A stretch of 44,065 nt of DNA from Sharpea azabuensis DSM 18934. Lineage in GTDB: Bacteria; Bacillota_I; Bacilli_A; Erysipelotrichales; Coprobacillaceae. Within the stretch, counting starts at the first letter, position 1, and every line of letters begins with the position of its first letter. Position numbers and translations under genes: made by a program. The notes under the pieces were generated by a model. It was not told the DNA's origin. It saw only the letters and a list, made by a program, of their open reading frames with translations, and did not search any database. The stretch lies in contig NZ_JNKU01000023.1 of assembly GCF_000702165.1 (NCBI RefSeq), positions 1 to 44,065 of the forward strand. The letters are read 5' to 3'. Shown one piece after another: positions 16,380 to 23,650 of this stretch.

Positions 16380-16408
16380 AATGGGTCCTTGAAAAAGGAC
16401 CCATTTAA
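16380..16408 (+). terminator. Intrinsic terminator after the adhesin gene
   Basis: ATGGGTCCTT/AAGGACCCAT, perfect 10 bp with a GAAA loop, then TTT. Confidence 0.85.
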
Positions 16409-16423
16409 AATGATGTTTTGATG

Positions 16424-16441
16424 CCCGTCAGTAGTGACGGG
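16424..16441 (+). promoter_or_regulatory. Leader hairpin copy 3
   Basis: CCCGTCA-GTAG-TGACGGG, perfect, ending 13 bases before ATG 16455. It heads the transfer block straight after a terminator. Confidence 0.85.
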
Positions 16442-16454
16442 AAGGAGGAAAGAA

Positions 16455-16757
16455 ATGAATACTTTATTACTTGCTAACAGGCTGACTGCCTACATGCCCT
16501 CAGTGCTTGTTACATTTAACGGAGGGCTGGCAAAGCAGACGGTGAAAGGGTTTATCGATCCTATCACGCAGTTCCTTATCTGGGCGGTTCCTCTCGTTTC
16601 GCTGGTAGTATGCCTTGTCAGCTTCATCAACTGGTTTGTCAAGGATGAGGACGAGAAGGAAAGACATAAGCCTTTCCGAATGATCAAGAGAATCATTATC
16701 GTGACGATCATAGCTGAACTGATCAATGTCATCTATCAGATCTTTGGACTGGTCTAG
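16455..16757 (+). CDS. Small two-helix membrane protein, TrbC/VirB2-like
   Basis: 100 aa from ATG 16455 (GAAGGAGG upstream). Hydrophobic helices near residues 35-56 (PITQFLIWAVPLVSLVVCLVSF) and 76-96, separated by a charged loop (DEDEKERHKPFR). Size, two helices and place at the head of the T4SS genes, just before a VirB6-like gene, suit a pilin-like VirB2/TrbC subunit. Sequence alone does not prove it. Confidence 0.6.
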   Translation: MNTLLLANRLTAYMPSVLVTFNGGLAKQTVKGFIDPITQFLIWAVPLVSLVVCLVSFINWFVKDEDEKERHKPFRMIKRIIIVTIIAELINVIYQIFGLV

Positions 16758-16782
16758 ATTCCAGCAAGCTTGATACCAGGAA

Positions 16783-16800
16783 CCCGTCAGTGATGACGGG
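16783..16800 (+). promoter_or_regulatory. Leader hairpin copy 4
   Basis: CCCGTCA-GTGA-TGACGGG, perfect, ending 20 bases before ATG 16821. Confidence 0.85.
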
Positions 16801-16820
16801 AGACAGAAAGGGGGAGAAAG

Positions 16821-18572
16821 ATGTTTGACATAGGAGGAAAGGTAGAAGGATTTATCAGAAACATCATATGGGGAATCATCAAGACTCTTCTATGGGGTGT
16901 TGATACAATCTGGGATGTAGTCATAAGAATCGCCAGGATTGATTTCTACAACAAGGGAAGCATATCAAGCTGGTTCGCAGTTGCTGGTGTCTTCCTGATT
17001 CTCTTCATAACTTACAGGGTCGTCAAGATCTACTTCTATTTCATGCTGAATGATGGATACAGGCAGAAAGTACAGCCCATCAGGACGGTGATGATGATAG
17101 GCGTGACAAGCCTTATTCTGTCACTTGCACCTATCGGAATGCAGTATGTCAATTCAGTATCCATTGATCTCATCAATGGGATTGGCATGTTCCTGCCTAC
17201 TGACGTGCAGACTGTCAAGGTATCGGACGTTCTGATGGAAACAAACCATCTCATGGGCAACAAGAAGTTCGATGAATACACGAGGTCCACTGATGAAAAG
17301 ATCAGCCAGCTTGAGAAGGAAGTTAGCAGGCTCGAGGCGTCCAATGAAAAAGGAAGGCTAAGTTCGTTTGAGCAGGTAGACCTTGTCAATAAGAAGCGAA
17401 GCCTTAACGAGGCAAGAAAGGAAAAATCAGATGGATATTCCTATGATTCCAGCACATTCGACATCAACCGGCAGGCGGATGACGAGTACCTGTTCTTCCC
17501 GAACTGGGCGAGCCTGTTCCTGATGATCATTATATCAGTTCTTGCAGCAGTCAACTTTGTTGGCCTGGCGATAAGCATGACGCAGAGGCTTCTAACAATC
17601 ATCATGCTCTACCTGATAGCCCCTTATACGATATCATCGCTCATCGAGCCTACAGGAGAAGGACAGGGAGAGTTTCATCAGTGGGTAAGCACGATCATTG
17701 GAAGCTATATCATACTGTTTCTGCAGATATGGTTTACATATCTCATCCTTTACCTTGCTACGAACCATTCCATCACAGCAGCTCTTGGTGATGGAACGAT
17801 CGGAACGCTTGGAAAGCTGTTCCTGGTCATCGGCGGATTTGCAGCGATAAAGTCTGCACCAACGTCTCTTTCAAGATTCTTTGGAGGACAGGGAATGGGT
17901 ATCTCAGAAGGACTTTCCGAGGTTGCATCCGGAGTAAGAATCGGCAAGGTAGCAGGAGGAGCAGCAGCCGGCGTTGCTACAGGCACTGTAGCCGGTGCAG
18001 CTGGATTTGGCATCGGAATGGCCGGCGGAACAAGACTTGGATACCAGAAGGCCGTCGCAAAGGATTCCGGAGCCGTGCGAAAGGCACTTGGTGCCGTAGC
18101 GGGCGGAATCGGAGGATCCGTGAGGTCCGGTGCTGCCAGTCTCACGAAGGGTGGCAGGGCCAGTGGCGGAGCCCTTGGCAAGGGAAGGCAGATATGGCGT
18201 ACAGCAAGCTCACATCCATATGACAGAGCTCAGGAGACCCAGGGCGCAGAAAAAGCCATGGGCTCATCCAAATCTTATGGAGGCATGTATGGTGCTCCCG
18301 TTCAGGGAGTCAGCGCAACCAAAGGTTCAGCTGGATATGATCAGAGCGGTGGATCGTCTTCGTCATTCGCTGATTCGCCAACGGAAAAGCAGCTTTCAGC
18401 TGCCCAGGCACTCCATATCGAAGGTGCTGAAAAAATGTCAAAAGGTGAGCTATCTCTTGCATTAGAGAATGCCGGGGCTGAAAGGAGCTTCTTTACAAGT
18501 GGCCAGAACACGGCAATCTACATGAACGGCAAGCGCGTTGATGACAGAAGGAATGCAAAGATGGGCTACTGA
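16821..18572 (+). CDS. VirB6/TrbL-like polytopic transfer protein
   Basis: 583 aa. Hydrophobic segments near residues 12-30, 53-76, 90-112, then a long charged loop (about 130-220), then more near 228-250, 255-275, 290-318 and 330-350. A Gly/Ala-rich helical stretch and a Ser/Gly-rich tail follow. This fits the inner-membrane channel subunit VirB6/TrbL of Gram-positive conjugation systems. Position between the VirB2-like and VirB3/VirB4 genes supports it. GGGGGAGA precedes ATG 16821. Confidence 0.8.
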   Translation: MFDIGGKVEGFIRNIIWGIIKTLLWGVDTIWDVVIRIARIDFYNKGSISSWFAVAGVFLILFITYRVVKIYFYFMLNDGYRQKVQPIRTVMMIGVTSLILSLAPIGMQYVNSVSIDLINGIGMFLPTDVQTVKVSDVLMETNHLMGNKKFDEYTRSTDEKISQLEKEVSRLEASNEKGRLSSFEQVDLVNKKRSLNEARKEKSDGYSYDSSTFDINRQADDEYLFFPNWASLFLMIIISVLAAVNFVGLAISMTQRLLTIIMLYLIAPYTISSLIEPTGEGQGEFHQWVSTIIGSYIILFLQIWFTYLILYLATNHSITAALGDGTIGTLGKLFLVIGGFAAIKSAPTSLSRFFGGQGMGISEGLSEVASGVRIGKVAGGAAAGVATGTVAGAAGFGIGMAGGTRLGYQKAVAKDSGAVRKALGAVAGGIGGSVRSGAASLTKGGRASGGALGKGRQIWRTASSHPYDRAQETQGAEKAMGSSKSYGGMYGAPVQGVSATKGSAGYDQSGGSSSSFADSPTEKQLSAAQALHIEGAEKMSKGELSLALENAGAERSFFTSGQNTAIYMNGKRVDDRRNAKMGY

Positions 18573-18583
18573 TAATGAAGGGA

Positions 18584-18605
18584 CACCCGTCAGCACTGTC
18601 GGGTG
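18584..18605 (+). promoter_or_regulatory. Leader hairpin copy 5
   Basis: CACCCGTCA-GCAC-TGTCGGGTG with one T-T mismatch and extra CA/TG outer pairs. It ends 36 bases before ATG 18642. Confidence 0.8.
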
Positions 18606-18641
18606 CATTCAATGATTCACAGTGAAAGGAGGATGGTACAA

Positions 18642-18791
18642 ATGATGGCAATGGCATTTGCTGCAGGAACTGCAGCTGGCTGCATTGCAGGCATGGTTAC
18701 AGTCGGACTTCTTTCAGCCAACAAGCTGAATGATGCCTATACAGAAGGATACCTTGCCGGCAGGAAATCAGTGCAGCATTCTGAAGGATAA
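18642..18791 (+). CDS. Very small single-helix membrane protein (49 aa)
   Basis: ATG 18642 has AAAGGAGG nine bases upstream. One hydrophobic helix rich in Gly/Ala (AFAAGTAAGCIAGMVTVGLL), then NDAYTEGYLAGRKS. It lies inside the transfer operon after leader hairpin 5. The further upstream in-frame ATG codons at 18603 and 18612 fall on or just after that hairpin and lack a ribosome site. Role unknown, possibly a small T4SS accessory subunit. Confidence 0.65.
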   Translation: MMAMAFAAGTAAGCIAGMVTVGLLSANKLNDAYTEGYLAGRKSVQHSEG

Positions 18792-18821
18792 AAGAATAAA
18801 AATCAGAGAAAAGGAGAAAAA

Positions 18822-18947
18822 ATGGACGATCTAATCAAGGAACTGGGCATCGATATCAACGAGGATACGATTGCACCTGATGAAGAGCCGGATTCAGAAT
18901 ATGACCTCAGTGAACTGCTGGAGGACGAAGATGATGAAAAGGAATAG
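18822..18947 (+). CDS. 41-aa acidic micro-protein before ardC
   Basis: ATG 18822 follows AAAAGGAGAAAA. The product starts MDDLIKELGIDINEDTIAPD and ends in an Asp/Glu-rich tail. The stop overlaps the ArdC start by 17 bases, so translation is probably coupled. The acidity could mimic DNA, as in other antirestriction proteins, but that is only a thought. Confidence 0.6.
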   Translation: MDDLIKELGIDINEDTIAPDEEPDSEYDLSELLEDEDDEKE

Positions 18948-20226
18948 CAGGAAATATGTCAACAGGACAAGGGAGATGCTCCAGAAGGAACTGCTTGAAT
19001 CCCTGGAGAAGGAGCAGCTTCCCTGGGAGGCGGAATGGAGTATCATCAGGACGCCGTTTCAGGGCTACAACTATAGCTCCGGAAGGAAATATAGTGGAAT
19101 TAACGTCCTGCTTCTTGAAATTGTCTCCCATAAGAGGAAATACATCTCAAACGCCTGGATGACTTACAACCAGATAAAGGAAAGACATGATGAAGAAGCG
19201 AATAGCCTTCTTGAACAGCTGAGAAAGAACCATAGCCTTCTCAAGGAGGCAGGGTTAAGGGACGGAAGCTTCATGAAGCCGGAAGAGTATGATGAGGCTG
19301 AAACAGAACTGAAGGAATCTCTCATATCTGGATATGGCGTTGCGAATGACAGCCAGGAAGTGCTTGTCGAGAAGTACAACCAGGAGCTTGCAGCCATAAT
19401 GAAGATCTATCCTGACGTCTTCCAGGACAGCGGAATGAAAGCCCTGCAGCCTCCGCGCTGGCATCTGGAAAACGCAAAGAATCAGGGCGTGCCGATTGAA
19501 TTCTACCAGCCATATGACAAGAAGAATCATAAGAATCTCACAATCAGGGAATATGATGACATCATGAAGGGTGACGATGTTGACCGAAAGCATGAGGTCA
19601 CGATCATCATCAAGAACTATACTGTATTTAATGGATCGCTCATCAAGCATATCCGCCTAAAAGAAGAGGACAGAATAAGCAGAATTGGCCAGAAGAATGA
19701 GAGAACGTTCGATGCTGAGATGGTAGATGACATTCTCAATACATACATGAGAAATGAAGGCATAGGTCTGAATGAAGACATCTCAAACAGCCAGGCATAT
19801 TATACGCCTGTGACGGATTCCATAACATTGCCCTCAGTAGACCAGTTCAGCTCATTTGAAGGTTATCTGGCAACAAAGGCCCACGAGGTCATCCATTCCA
19901 CTGGCATAGAGAAGCGCCTGAACCGTGACCAGGGAGGAATGTTTGGTGATGAGAGGTATGCTATTGAGGAGCTTGTTGCTGAAACCGGCTCGGCAATGCT
20001 CTGTGCTGAGCTTGGCATATCTGACGAAAGCAGGGTGAAGAACCATACGGCTTATTTCCAGTCATGGGCAAGCCAGGTCAAGGATGAACCTGAAAAGATC
20101 TTCCAGGCAATAAAGAATGCTGACAGGGCAGTTGACTTCGTTGAGAAGCGTGGGGAGATGCAGCAGAAAATAAAGCTTTCCCGAGAAGCTGCACTTGGTC
20201 AGTCAGAAAAGGGCATTTTCCTTTAG
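18931..20226 (+). CDS. ardC: ArdC-like antirestriction protein
   Basis: 431 aa from ATG 18931 or 18934. The N-terminal DUF1738-type ssDNA-binding domain shows LLESLEKEQLPWEAEW and FQGYNYSSGRKYSGINVLLL. The C-terminal zincin-like domain has KAHEVIHSTG (His318, Glu319, His322), followed by YAIEELVAETGSAML with the third ligand Glu. ArdC-type proteins protect incoming single-stranded transfer DNA from restriction. The middle (about 75-180) is longer than usual. It lies in the transfer operon between VirB6-like and PrgI-like genes and is translationally coupled to the acidic micro-ORF. An early ATG at 18871 would overlap that ORF completely. Confidence 0.85.
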   Translation: MMKRNSRKYVNRTREMLQKELLESLEKEQLPWEAEWSIIRTPFQGYNYSSGRKYSGINVLLLEIVSHKRKYISNAWMTYNQIKERHDEEANSLLEQLRKNHSLLKEAGLRDGSFMKPEEYDEAETELKESLISGYGVANDSQEVLVEKYNQELAAIMKIYPDVFQDSGMKALQPPRWHLENAKNQGVPIEFYQPYDKKNHKNLTIREYDDIMKGDDVDRKHEVTIIIKNYTVFNGSLIKHIRLKEEDRISRIGQKNERTFDAEMVDDILNTYMRNEGIGLNEDISNSQAYYTPVTDSITLPSVDQFSSFEGYLATKAHEVIHSTGIEKRLNRDQGGMFGDERYAIEELVAETGSAMLCAELGISDESRVKNHTAYFQSWASQVKDEPEKIFQAIKNADRAVDFVEKRGEMQQKIKLSREAALGQSEKGIFL

Positions 20227-20238
20227 GGACCGGTCAGA

Positions 20239-20262
20239 GCACCCGTCAGTCGTGGCGGGTGC
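20239..20262 (+). promoter_or_regulatory. Leader hairpin copy 6
   Basis: GCACCCGTCA-GTCG-TGGCGGGTGC with a T-G wobble in place of T-A and GCA/TGC outer pairs. It lies 12 bases after the ardC stop but 109 before the next start, unlike most copies. Confidence 0.8.
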
Positions 20263-20293
20263 CTATTGTAAAGGATGAAATAATGATGTAGGA

Positions 20294-20343
20294 AAAAGGC
20301 AATATAAAATGTAGGTTTTCCGACATTATTATATTGTCCTTTT
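20294..20343. promoter_or_regulatory. Near-perfect 20-bp inverted repeat before the PrgI-like gene
   Basis: The arms 20294..20312 and 20323..20343 match except for two single-base insertions (AAAAGG...AATATAA...AATGT against its complement). The loop is AGGTTTTCCG. The AT-rich centre with TATATT 30-35 bases before the ribosome site suggests a promoter overlapped by an operator, or an RNA hairpin in the leader. Confidence 0.6.
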
Positions 20344-20371
20344 CGCTTATCACAGAGAGGAGGAAGAAAAA

Positions 20372-20740
20372 ATGATATTCATATGTCCTAAGAACTTCAA
20401 ATCGGGCAAGTATATATTTGGCAAGTACAGACCGATAGATCTTGCCATACTGATCCTAGGCGGGCTGGGAGGACTGATCGTTGGGCTCGTCCTTCTTAAC
20501 ATAGCCATGGTCCTCAGGTCGCTCATATTTGGCATTTCAGCAGCGCTGATAGGAGGGCTTATCATTCTTGTTTCTGCCGGGCTGGTATTAAAGATCAATT
20601 ATTATCACAATGTCCTCGAATGGATCCTGACGGCTATACAGTACTATACGAGAAACCGTGAATATCGCTTCAGGGGAATCGCATATGCAGACCTGAATGA
20701 AGACAAGGAGGAGGTGGAGTACTTTGCAGAAGATGATTAA
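20372..20740 (+). CDS. PrgI/VirB3-like membrane protein
   Basis: 122 aa. A short N-terminus (MIFICPKNFKSGKYIFGKYRPIDL), then two close hydrophobic helices (about residues 25-75), then NREYRFRGIAY and an acidic tail. This is the layout of PrgI/VirB3 family proteins placed just before VirB4. GAGAGGAGG precedes ATG 20372. Its last 40 bases, including the ribosome site of the next frame, are duplicated at 21001..21044. Confidence 0.75.
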   Translation: MIFICPKNFKSGKYIFGKYRPIDLAILILGGLGGLIVGLVLLNIAMVLRSLIFGISAALIGGLIILVSAGLVLKINYYHNVLEWILTAIQYYTRNREYRFRGIAYADLNEDKEEVEYFAEDD

Positions 20741-20860
20741 GAATTTGCAGAAGATGATTAAGAAGAAGCGCCTGTCGCCCAGGAAGAAGGCAAAGCAGGA
20801 AGAGAAGCGCAAGAAAGCAATAAGGAGCAGGATTGACTGGATGGACTTCTATTCAGCCTC
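20697..20860 (+). repeat. Duplicated gene junction, copy 1
   Basis: Contains the 3' end of the PrgI-like gene, a ribosome site, a TTG start and the first about 45 codons of the next protein. It matches 21001..21140, plus an extra 21-bp tandem step (TTGCAGAAGATGATTAAGAA repeated near 20724..20765). Confidence 0.85.
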
Positions 20861-21044
20861 ATCAGACATGTCCGCTACCTATCGGAATGCGATTGCCTAT
20901 GCACAGCAGGAAATGAATGCCTGCAGGGCAAGATCCTATAACGTAACGCCGATTCAGGGGCCGGATGGAATCTACACAGGCTACCGGGTAACCTTCTCAT
21001 ATGAAGACAAGGAGGAGGTGGAGTACTTTGCAGAAGATGATTAA
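20724..21044 (+). CDS. Chimeric ORF made by duplication (probably not functional)
   Basis: From TTG 20724 the frame reads the N-terminus of the next gene (LQKMIKNLQKMIKKKRLSPRKKAKQ ... DWMDFYS). It then switches to a 47-residue copy of the C-terminus of the Ig-like wall protein encoded at 35 kb (SDMSATYRNAIAYAQQEMNA ... YRVTFS), then to the PrgI-like tail YEDKEEVEYFAEDD. The middle part is 141/144 identical in DNA to 35279..35422. A ribosome site is present, so it may be translated, but it looks like recombination debris between prgI-like and virB4 genes. Confidence 0.6.
   Translation: MQKMIKNLQKMIKKKRLSPRKKAKQEEKRKKAIRSRIDWMDFYSASSDMSATYRNAIAYAQQEMNACRARSYNVTPIQGPDGIYTGYRVTFSYEDKEEVEYFAEDD
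20857..21000 (+). repeat. 144-bp copy of 35279..35422
   Basis: Only three differences in 144 bases. The left junction shares the 14-bp word CCTCATCAGACATG at both loci. Confidence 0.95.
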
Positions 21045-21140
21045 GAAGAAGCGCCTGTCGCCCAGGAAGAAGGCAAAGCAGGAAGAGAAGCGCAAGAAAG
21101 CAATAAGGACCACGCTTGATTGGATGGATTTCTATTCAAT
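21001..21140 (+). repeat. Duplicated gene junction, copy 2
   Basis: Second copy of the PrgI-like gene end, ribosome site and start of the next gene. It is followed by the intact downstream gene. Confidence 0.85.
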
Positions 21141-21693
21141 GAGCAATGAAGGCATCGTCCTCAAGAGGGGACATACGGTAAGATACGTCAAGGGAATCAG
21201 CCTGACGCCCTACAACATAAACCTCCTGAGCAACAGCGAGAAGGTCATAGCCATTCAGTCACTGGCCAACAGCCTTGACAGAATAAGATTTCCTCTTTAC
21301 TGGAAGTTCGTCAAGACATCACCTGATGTCGGTGCACAGCAGGGCAGATATTCCAGCCTGATGAGAAAGGAGACGAATGCTTCAGTCCTGAAGCTGCTGG
21401 AGATGGAGCTGAGCAAGCTTGACTGGTTCAAGAGAAGCTTTCCGGAACTCAGTTTCTTCGTGCTCGTACAGGAAGACAAGGATCATATAGACAAATGCTA
21501 TGAACAGATGACAAGGGAAATCGGCAATGTCTTCAGGGTCCGACCAATGAGAAACATGGACTATATCAATCTCGTCAAGCAGGAGTTTGAAAATGATACT
21601 GTTGATGAGTACATGATTACTCAGGTTCTGCTGCCATCCGAGAGACCAGGGCTAGCAAAGGAAATCGACAAGGAGGAGGACGAGGATGAATAA
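21028..21693 (+). CDS. Conjugation protein upstream of VirB4 (VirB4 N-domain-like or TraE/PrgJ-like)
   Basis: 221 aa from TTG 21028 (GGAGGAGG ends ten bases before). ATG 21037 would be too far from that site. A basic N-terminus is followed by mixed alpha/beta with GHTVRYVKGISLTPYNINLLSNSEKVIAIQSLANSLD, FPLYWKFVKTSPDVGAQQGRY, and SFFVLVQEDKDHIDKCYEQM. This resembles the N-terminal CagE/TrbE-like region of VirB4 proteins as a separate polypeptide. It overlaps the ATPase gene by 8 bases. The start region is duplicated 304 bases upstream. Confidence 0.6.
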   Translation: MQKMIKKKRLSPRKKAKQEEKRKKAIRTTLDWMDFYSMSNEGIVLKRGHTVRYVKGISLTPYNINLLSNSEKVIAIQSLANSLDRIRFPLYWKFVKTSPDVGAQQGRYSSLMRKETNASVLKLLEMELSKLDWFKRSFPELSFFVLVQEDKDHIDKCYEQMTREIGNVFRVRPMRNMDYINLVKQEFENDTVDEYMITQVLLPSERPGLAKEIDKEEDEDE

Positions 21694-23539
21694 AAAGGCG
21701 AGAAGAACAACAGTTGCCCCTGTCTGCTTCATAGAGCATACAGGGGAGCTGATCATCGGAGACAAATACATAAAGGTGATGAGCTTCTGGGGCTATCCGA
21801 CAATGTTCACCGAAGGATTCCTGGCTCCCCTGATCGGAGGACAGCACTACTATGTAGACATGCTTACGGAGCAGACAGATCTTGACTATGCAAGCGTGCT
21901 GAAGGGTGAAAGAAATGACATCCAGGAGAAGCTGAGCAAGTCGACGGATCCCAGCGAGATTGAGGAGCTGAGCCAGAGAAGAGAGGCACTGGATGAATTC
22001 ATCCAGGAAAACGTGAGAATGAAGTCCTCAACAATCAACTGCATCTGCCAGCTCTACATCAAGGCTGACACAAGGGAAGAGCTGAATGAGTATGTAAAGG
22101 AAGTCAAGAACACCTTCGGCTCATCGGCAGTCGGCATCAGCCTGAGATGCATAAGCCTGCTGCAGCAGGGGCTTTTCAGGAAGAACACCCCGCTTTTCAT
22201 TAATCACGGGCTGAGAAAGGAGCCAGACTACCTGAACGGCCAGCCCATGTCCTCGCAGACGGTGGCTGGGCTGTGGCCATGGATATTCGACACGCTTGAT
22301 GATCCCCAGGGAACGCTGATAGCAAGAGAAATGACATCTGGAGGAAAGATCATCTTTGACCAGTTCTTCTACAGGAACAATCCTGCCCTGGCGAAGGAGA
22401 TGAACAGGCCTAATGGAAACATGGTCATCATTGGCCGAAGCGGAACAGGGAAGACAACGACGATGAACCTGCTTATTCATGGACATATCATCAATCACAG
22501 AAAGATCGTATGGCTTGATCCGGAGAACAAGAATGAGACACTCTGCCGGTATGTTCACGGCAACTACGTTGCACTGGGACTTGACGGGAATATCATCAAT
22601 ATCTTTGACCTCAAGCCGCTTTCGACTGATTCCGATCAGAAGGAGTCCAAGGAAATCAAGTACAGCAACAATGCGGCTATCATGCAGGTTATTGAAGAGA
22701 TCAAGATAACGTTCAGCCTGCTCTGGCCAAACATCAGCGACGATGCCATGGCCATGATAGGCGAGATAGTCGTCAGGACATATGAGAGCGTCGGCATCAG
22801 CACCGAAGGAACGTTTGAGCATCTGTCTGTCGAAAACTATCCGACCTTCACGAACTTTACGGCTACGATCAAGCGAATGATAGAGGAAATGAAGCGCTCC
22901 GGCAGCAAGGAGCATGAAAGGGAGCTTCAGGCACTGAAGGAACTAGAAATGAGAATGAGATCGATCACCGGCAGCAACGGGGTCGAAGGCGAATATGGAA
23001 AGTACTTTGACGGCACGACAACGATTGCTTCTGACTCTCTTGAGTCTACGGGCATGATCGCCATCGGTACAAAGCATCTCTTCAATGTGACGCCCAATCT
23101 CAAGAATGCACTGCTGAGAATGGTTTTCAACTATGCCTGGTCACTCTGTCTGGGGCATGAGGAGATGCCGACTGTGTTCGTCAATGACGAACAGCATATG
23201 TTCATCGAGGAGCCAAGCCTGGCTTCAATCCTGGCTGTCTTTCAGAGACGTGCCAGAAAGTACAATACGGTCACCCTCTCAGGCACTCAGGAAGTCGTTG
23301 AGTACACCAATCCCCAGATCCTGAAGGATGGCAAGGCGATCTTCAATAATGCCTGCTACCAGGTCTACATGAACCTTACCAAGGATGCCATTACAGACCT
23401 GGGAAAGCTTATCAGTCTGTCTGACGGGGAGATGGAGACACTCGAACAGCTGAGACCATGGCAGGGAATCTTTGTATGCGGCAACAAGCGCATACCTGTG
23501 GAATTCCTGGCAACAGAAAGAGAACTCAGCCTCATGTAG
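21686..23539 (+). CDS. VirB4-type conjugation ATPase
   Basis: 617 aa. The N-terminal part contains TIAPVCFIEHTG-like strands and FWGYPTMFTEGFLAPLIGG. Walker A GRSGTGKT lies at about residues 249-256, with KIVWLDPENKN just after. Walker B-like TVFVNDEQHMF is near 500, and LSGTQEVVEY further on. VirB4 powers T4SS assembly and substrate export at the membrane. It is shorter than many ICE VirB4 proteins because part of the N-domain may be on the preceding gene. AAGGAGGAGG precedes ATG 21686. Confidence 0.92.
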   Translation: MNKKARRTTVAPVCFIEHTGELIIGDKYIKVMSFWGYPTMFTEGFLAPLIGGQHYYVDMLTEQTDLDYASVLKGERNDIQEKLSKSTDPSEIEELSQRREALDEFIQENVRMKSSTINCICQLYIKADTREELNEYVKEVKNTFGSSAVGISLRCISLLQQGLFRKNTPLFINHGLRKEPDYLNGQPMSSQTVAGLWPWIFDTLDDPQGTLIAREMTSGGKIIFDQFFYRNNPALAKEMNRPNGNMVIIGRSGTGKTTTMNLLIHGHIINHRKIVWLDPENKNETLCRYVHGNYVALGLDGNIINIFDLKPLSTDSDQKESKEIKYSNNAAIMQVIEEIKITFSLLWPNISDDAMAMIGEIVVRTYESVGISTEGTFEHLSVENYPTFTNFTATIKRMIEEMKRSGSKEHERELQALKELEMRMRSITGSNGVEGEYGKYFDGTTTIASDSLESTGMIAIGTKHLFNVTPNLKNALLRMVFNYAWSLCLGHEEMPTVFVNDEQHMFIEEPSLASILAVFQRRARKYNTVTLSGTQEVVEYTNPQILKDGKAIFNNACYQVYMNLTKDAITDLGKLISLSDGEMETLEQLRPWQGIFVCGNKRIPVEFLATERELSLM

Positions 23540-23548
23540 AAATCACCT

Positions 23549-23636
23549 GCTGGTGAGGGCAACATGCTTCTCACCAGAACGGGTGGTCAGAAATTACCAC
23601 ATTAGATTACCGTTACCACCCGTCAGCACTGGCGGG
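23549..23636 (+). promoter_or_regulatory. Leader hairpin copy 7 with competing stems
   Basis: CCCGTCA-GCAC-TGGCGGG (23619..23636, one T-G wobble) ends 14 bases before ATG 23651. Upstream, CTGGTGAG (23550..23557) pairs with CTCACCAG (23570..23577). GGGTGGT (23581..23587) can pair with ACCACCC (23615..23621), which would take the CCC of the leader hairpin. Confidence 0.75.
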
Positions 23637-23650
23637 AAGAGAGGAGGAAC

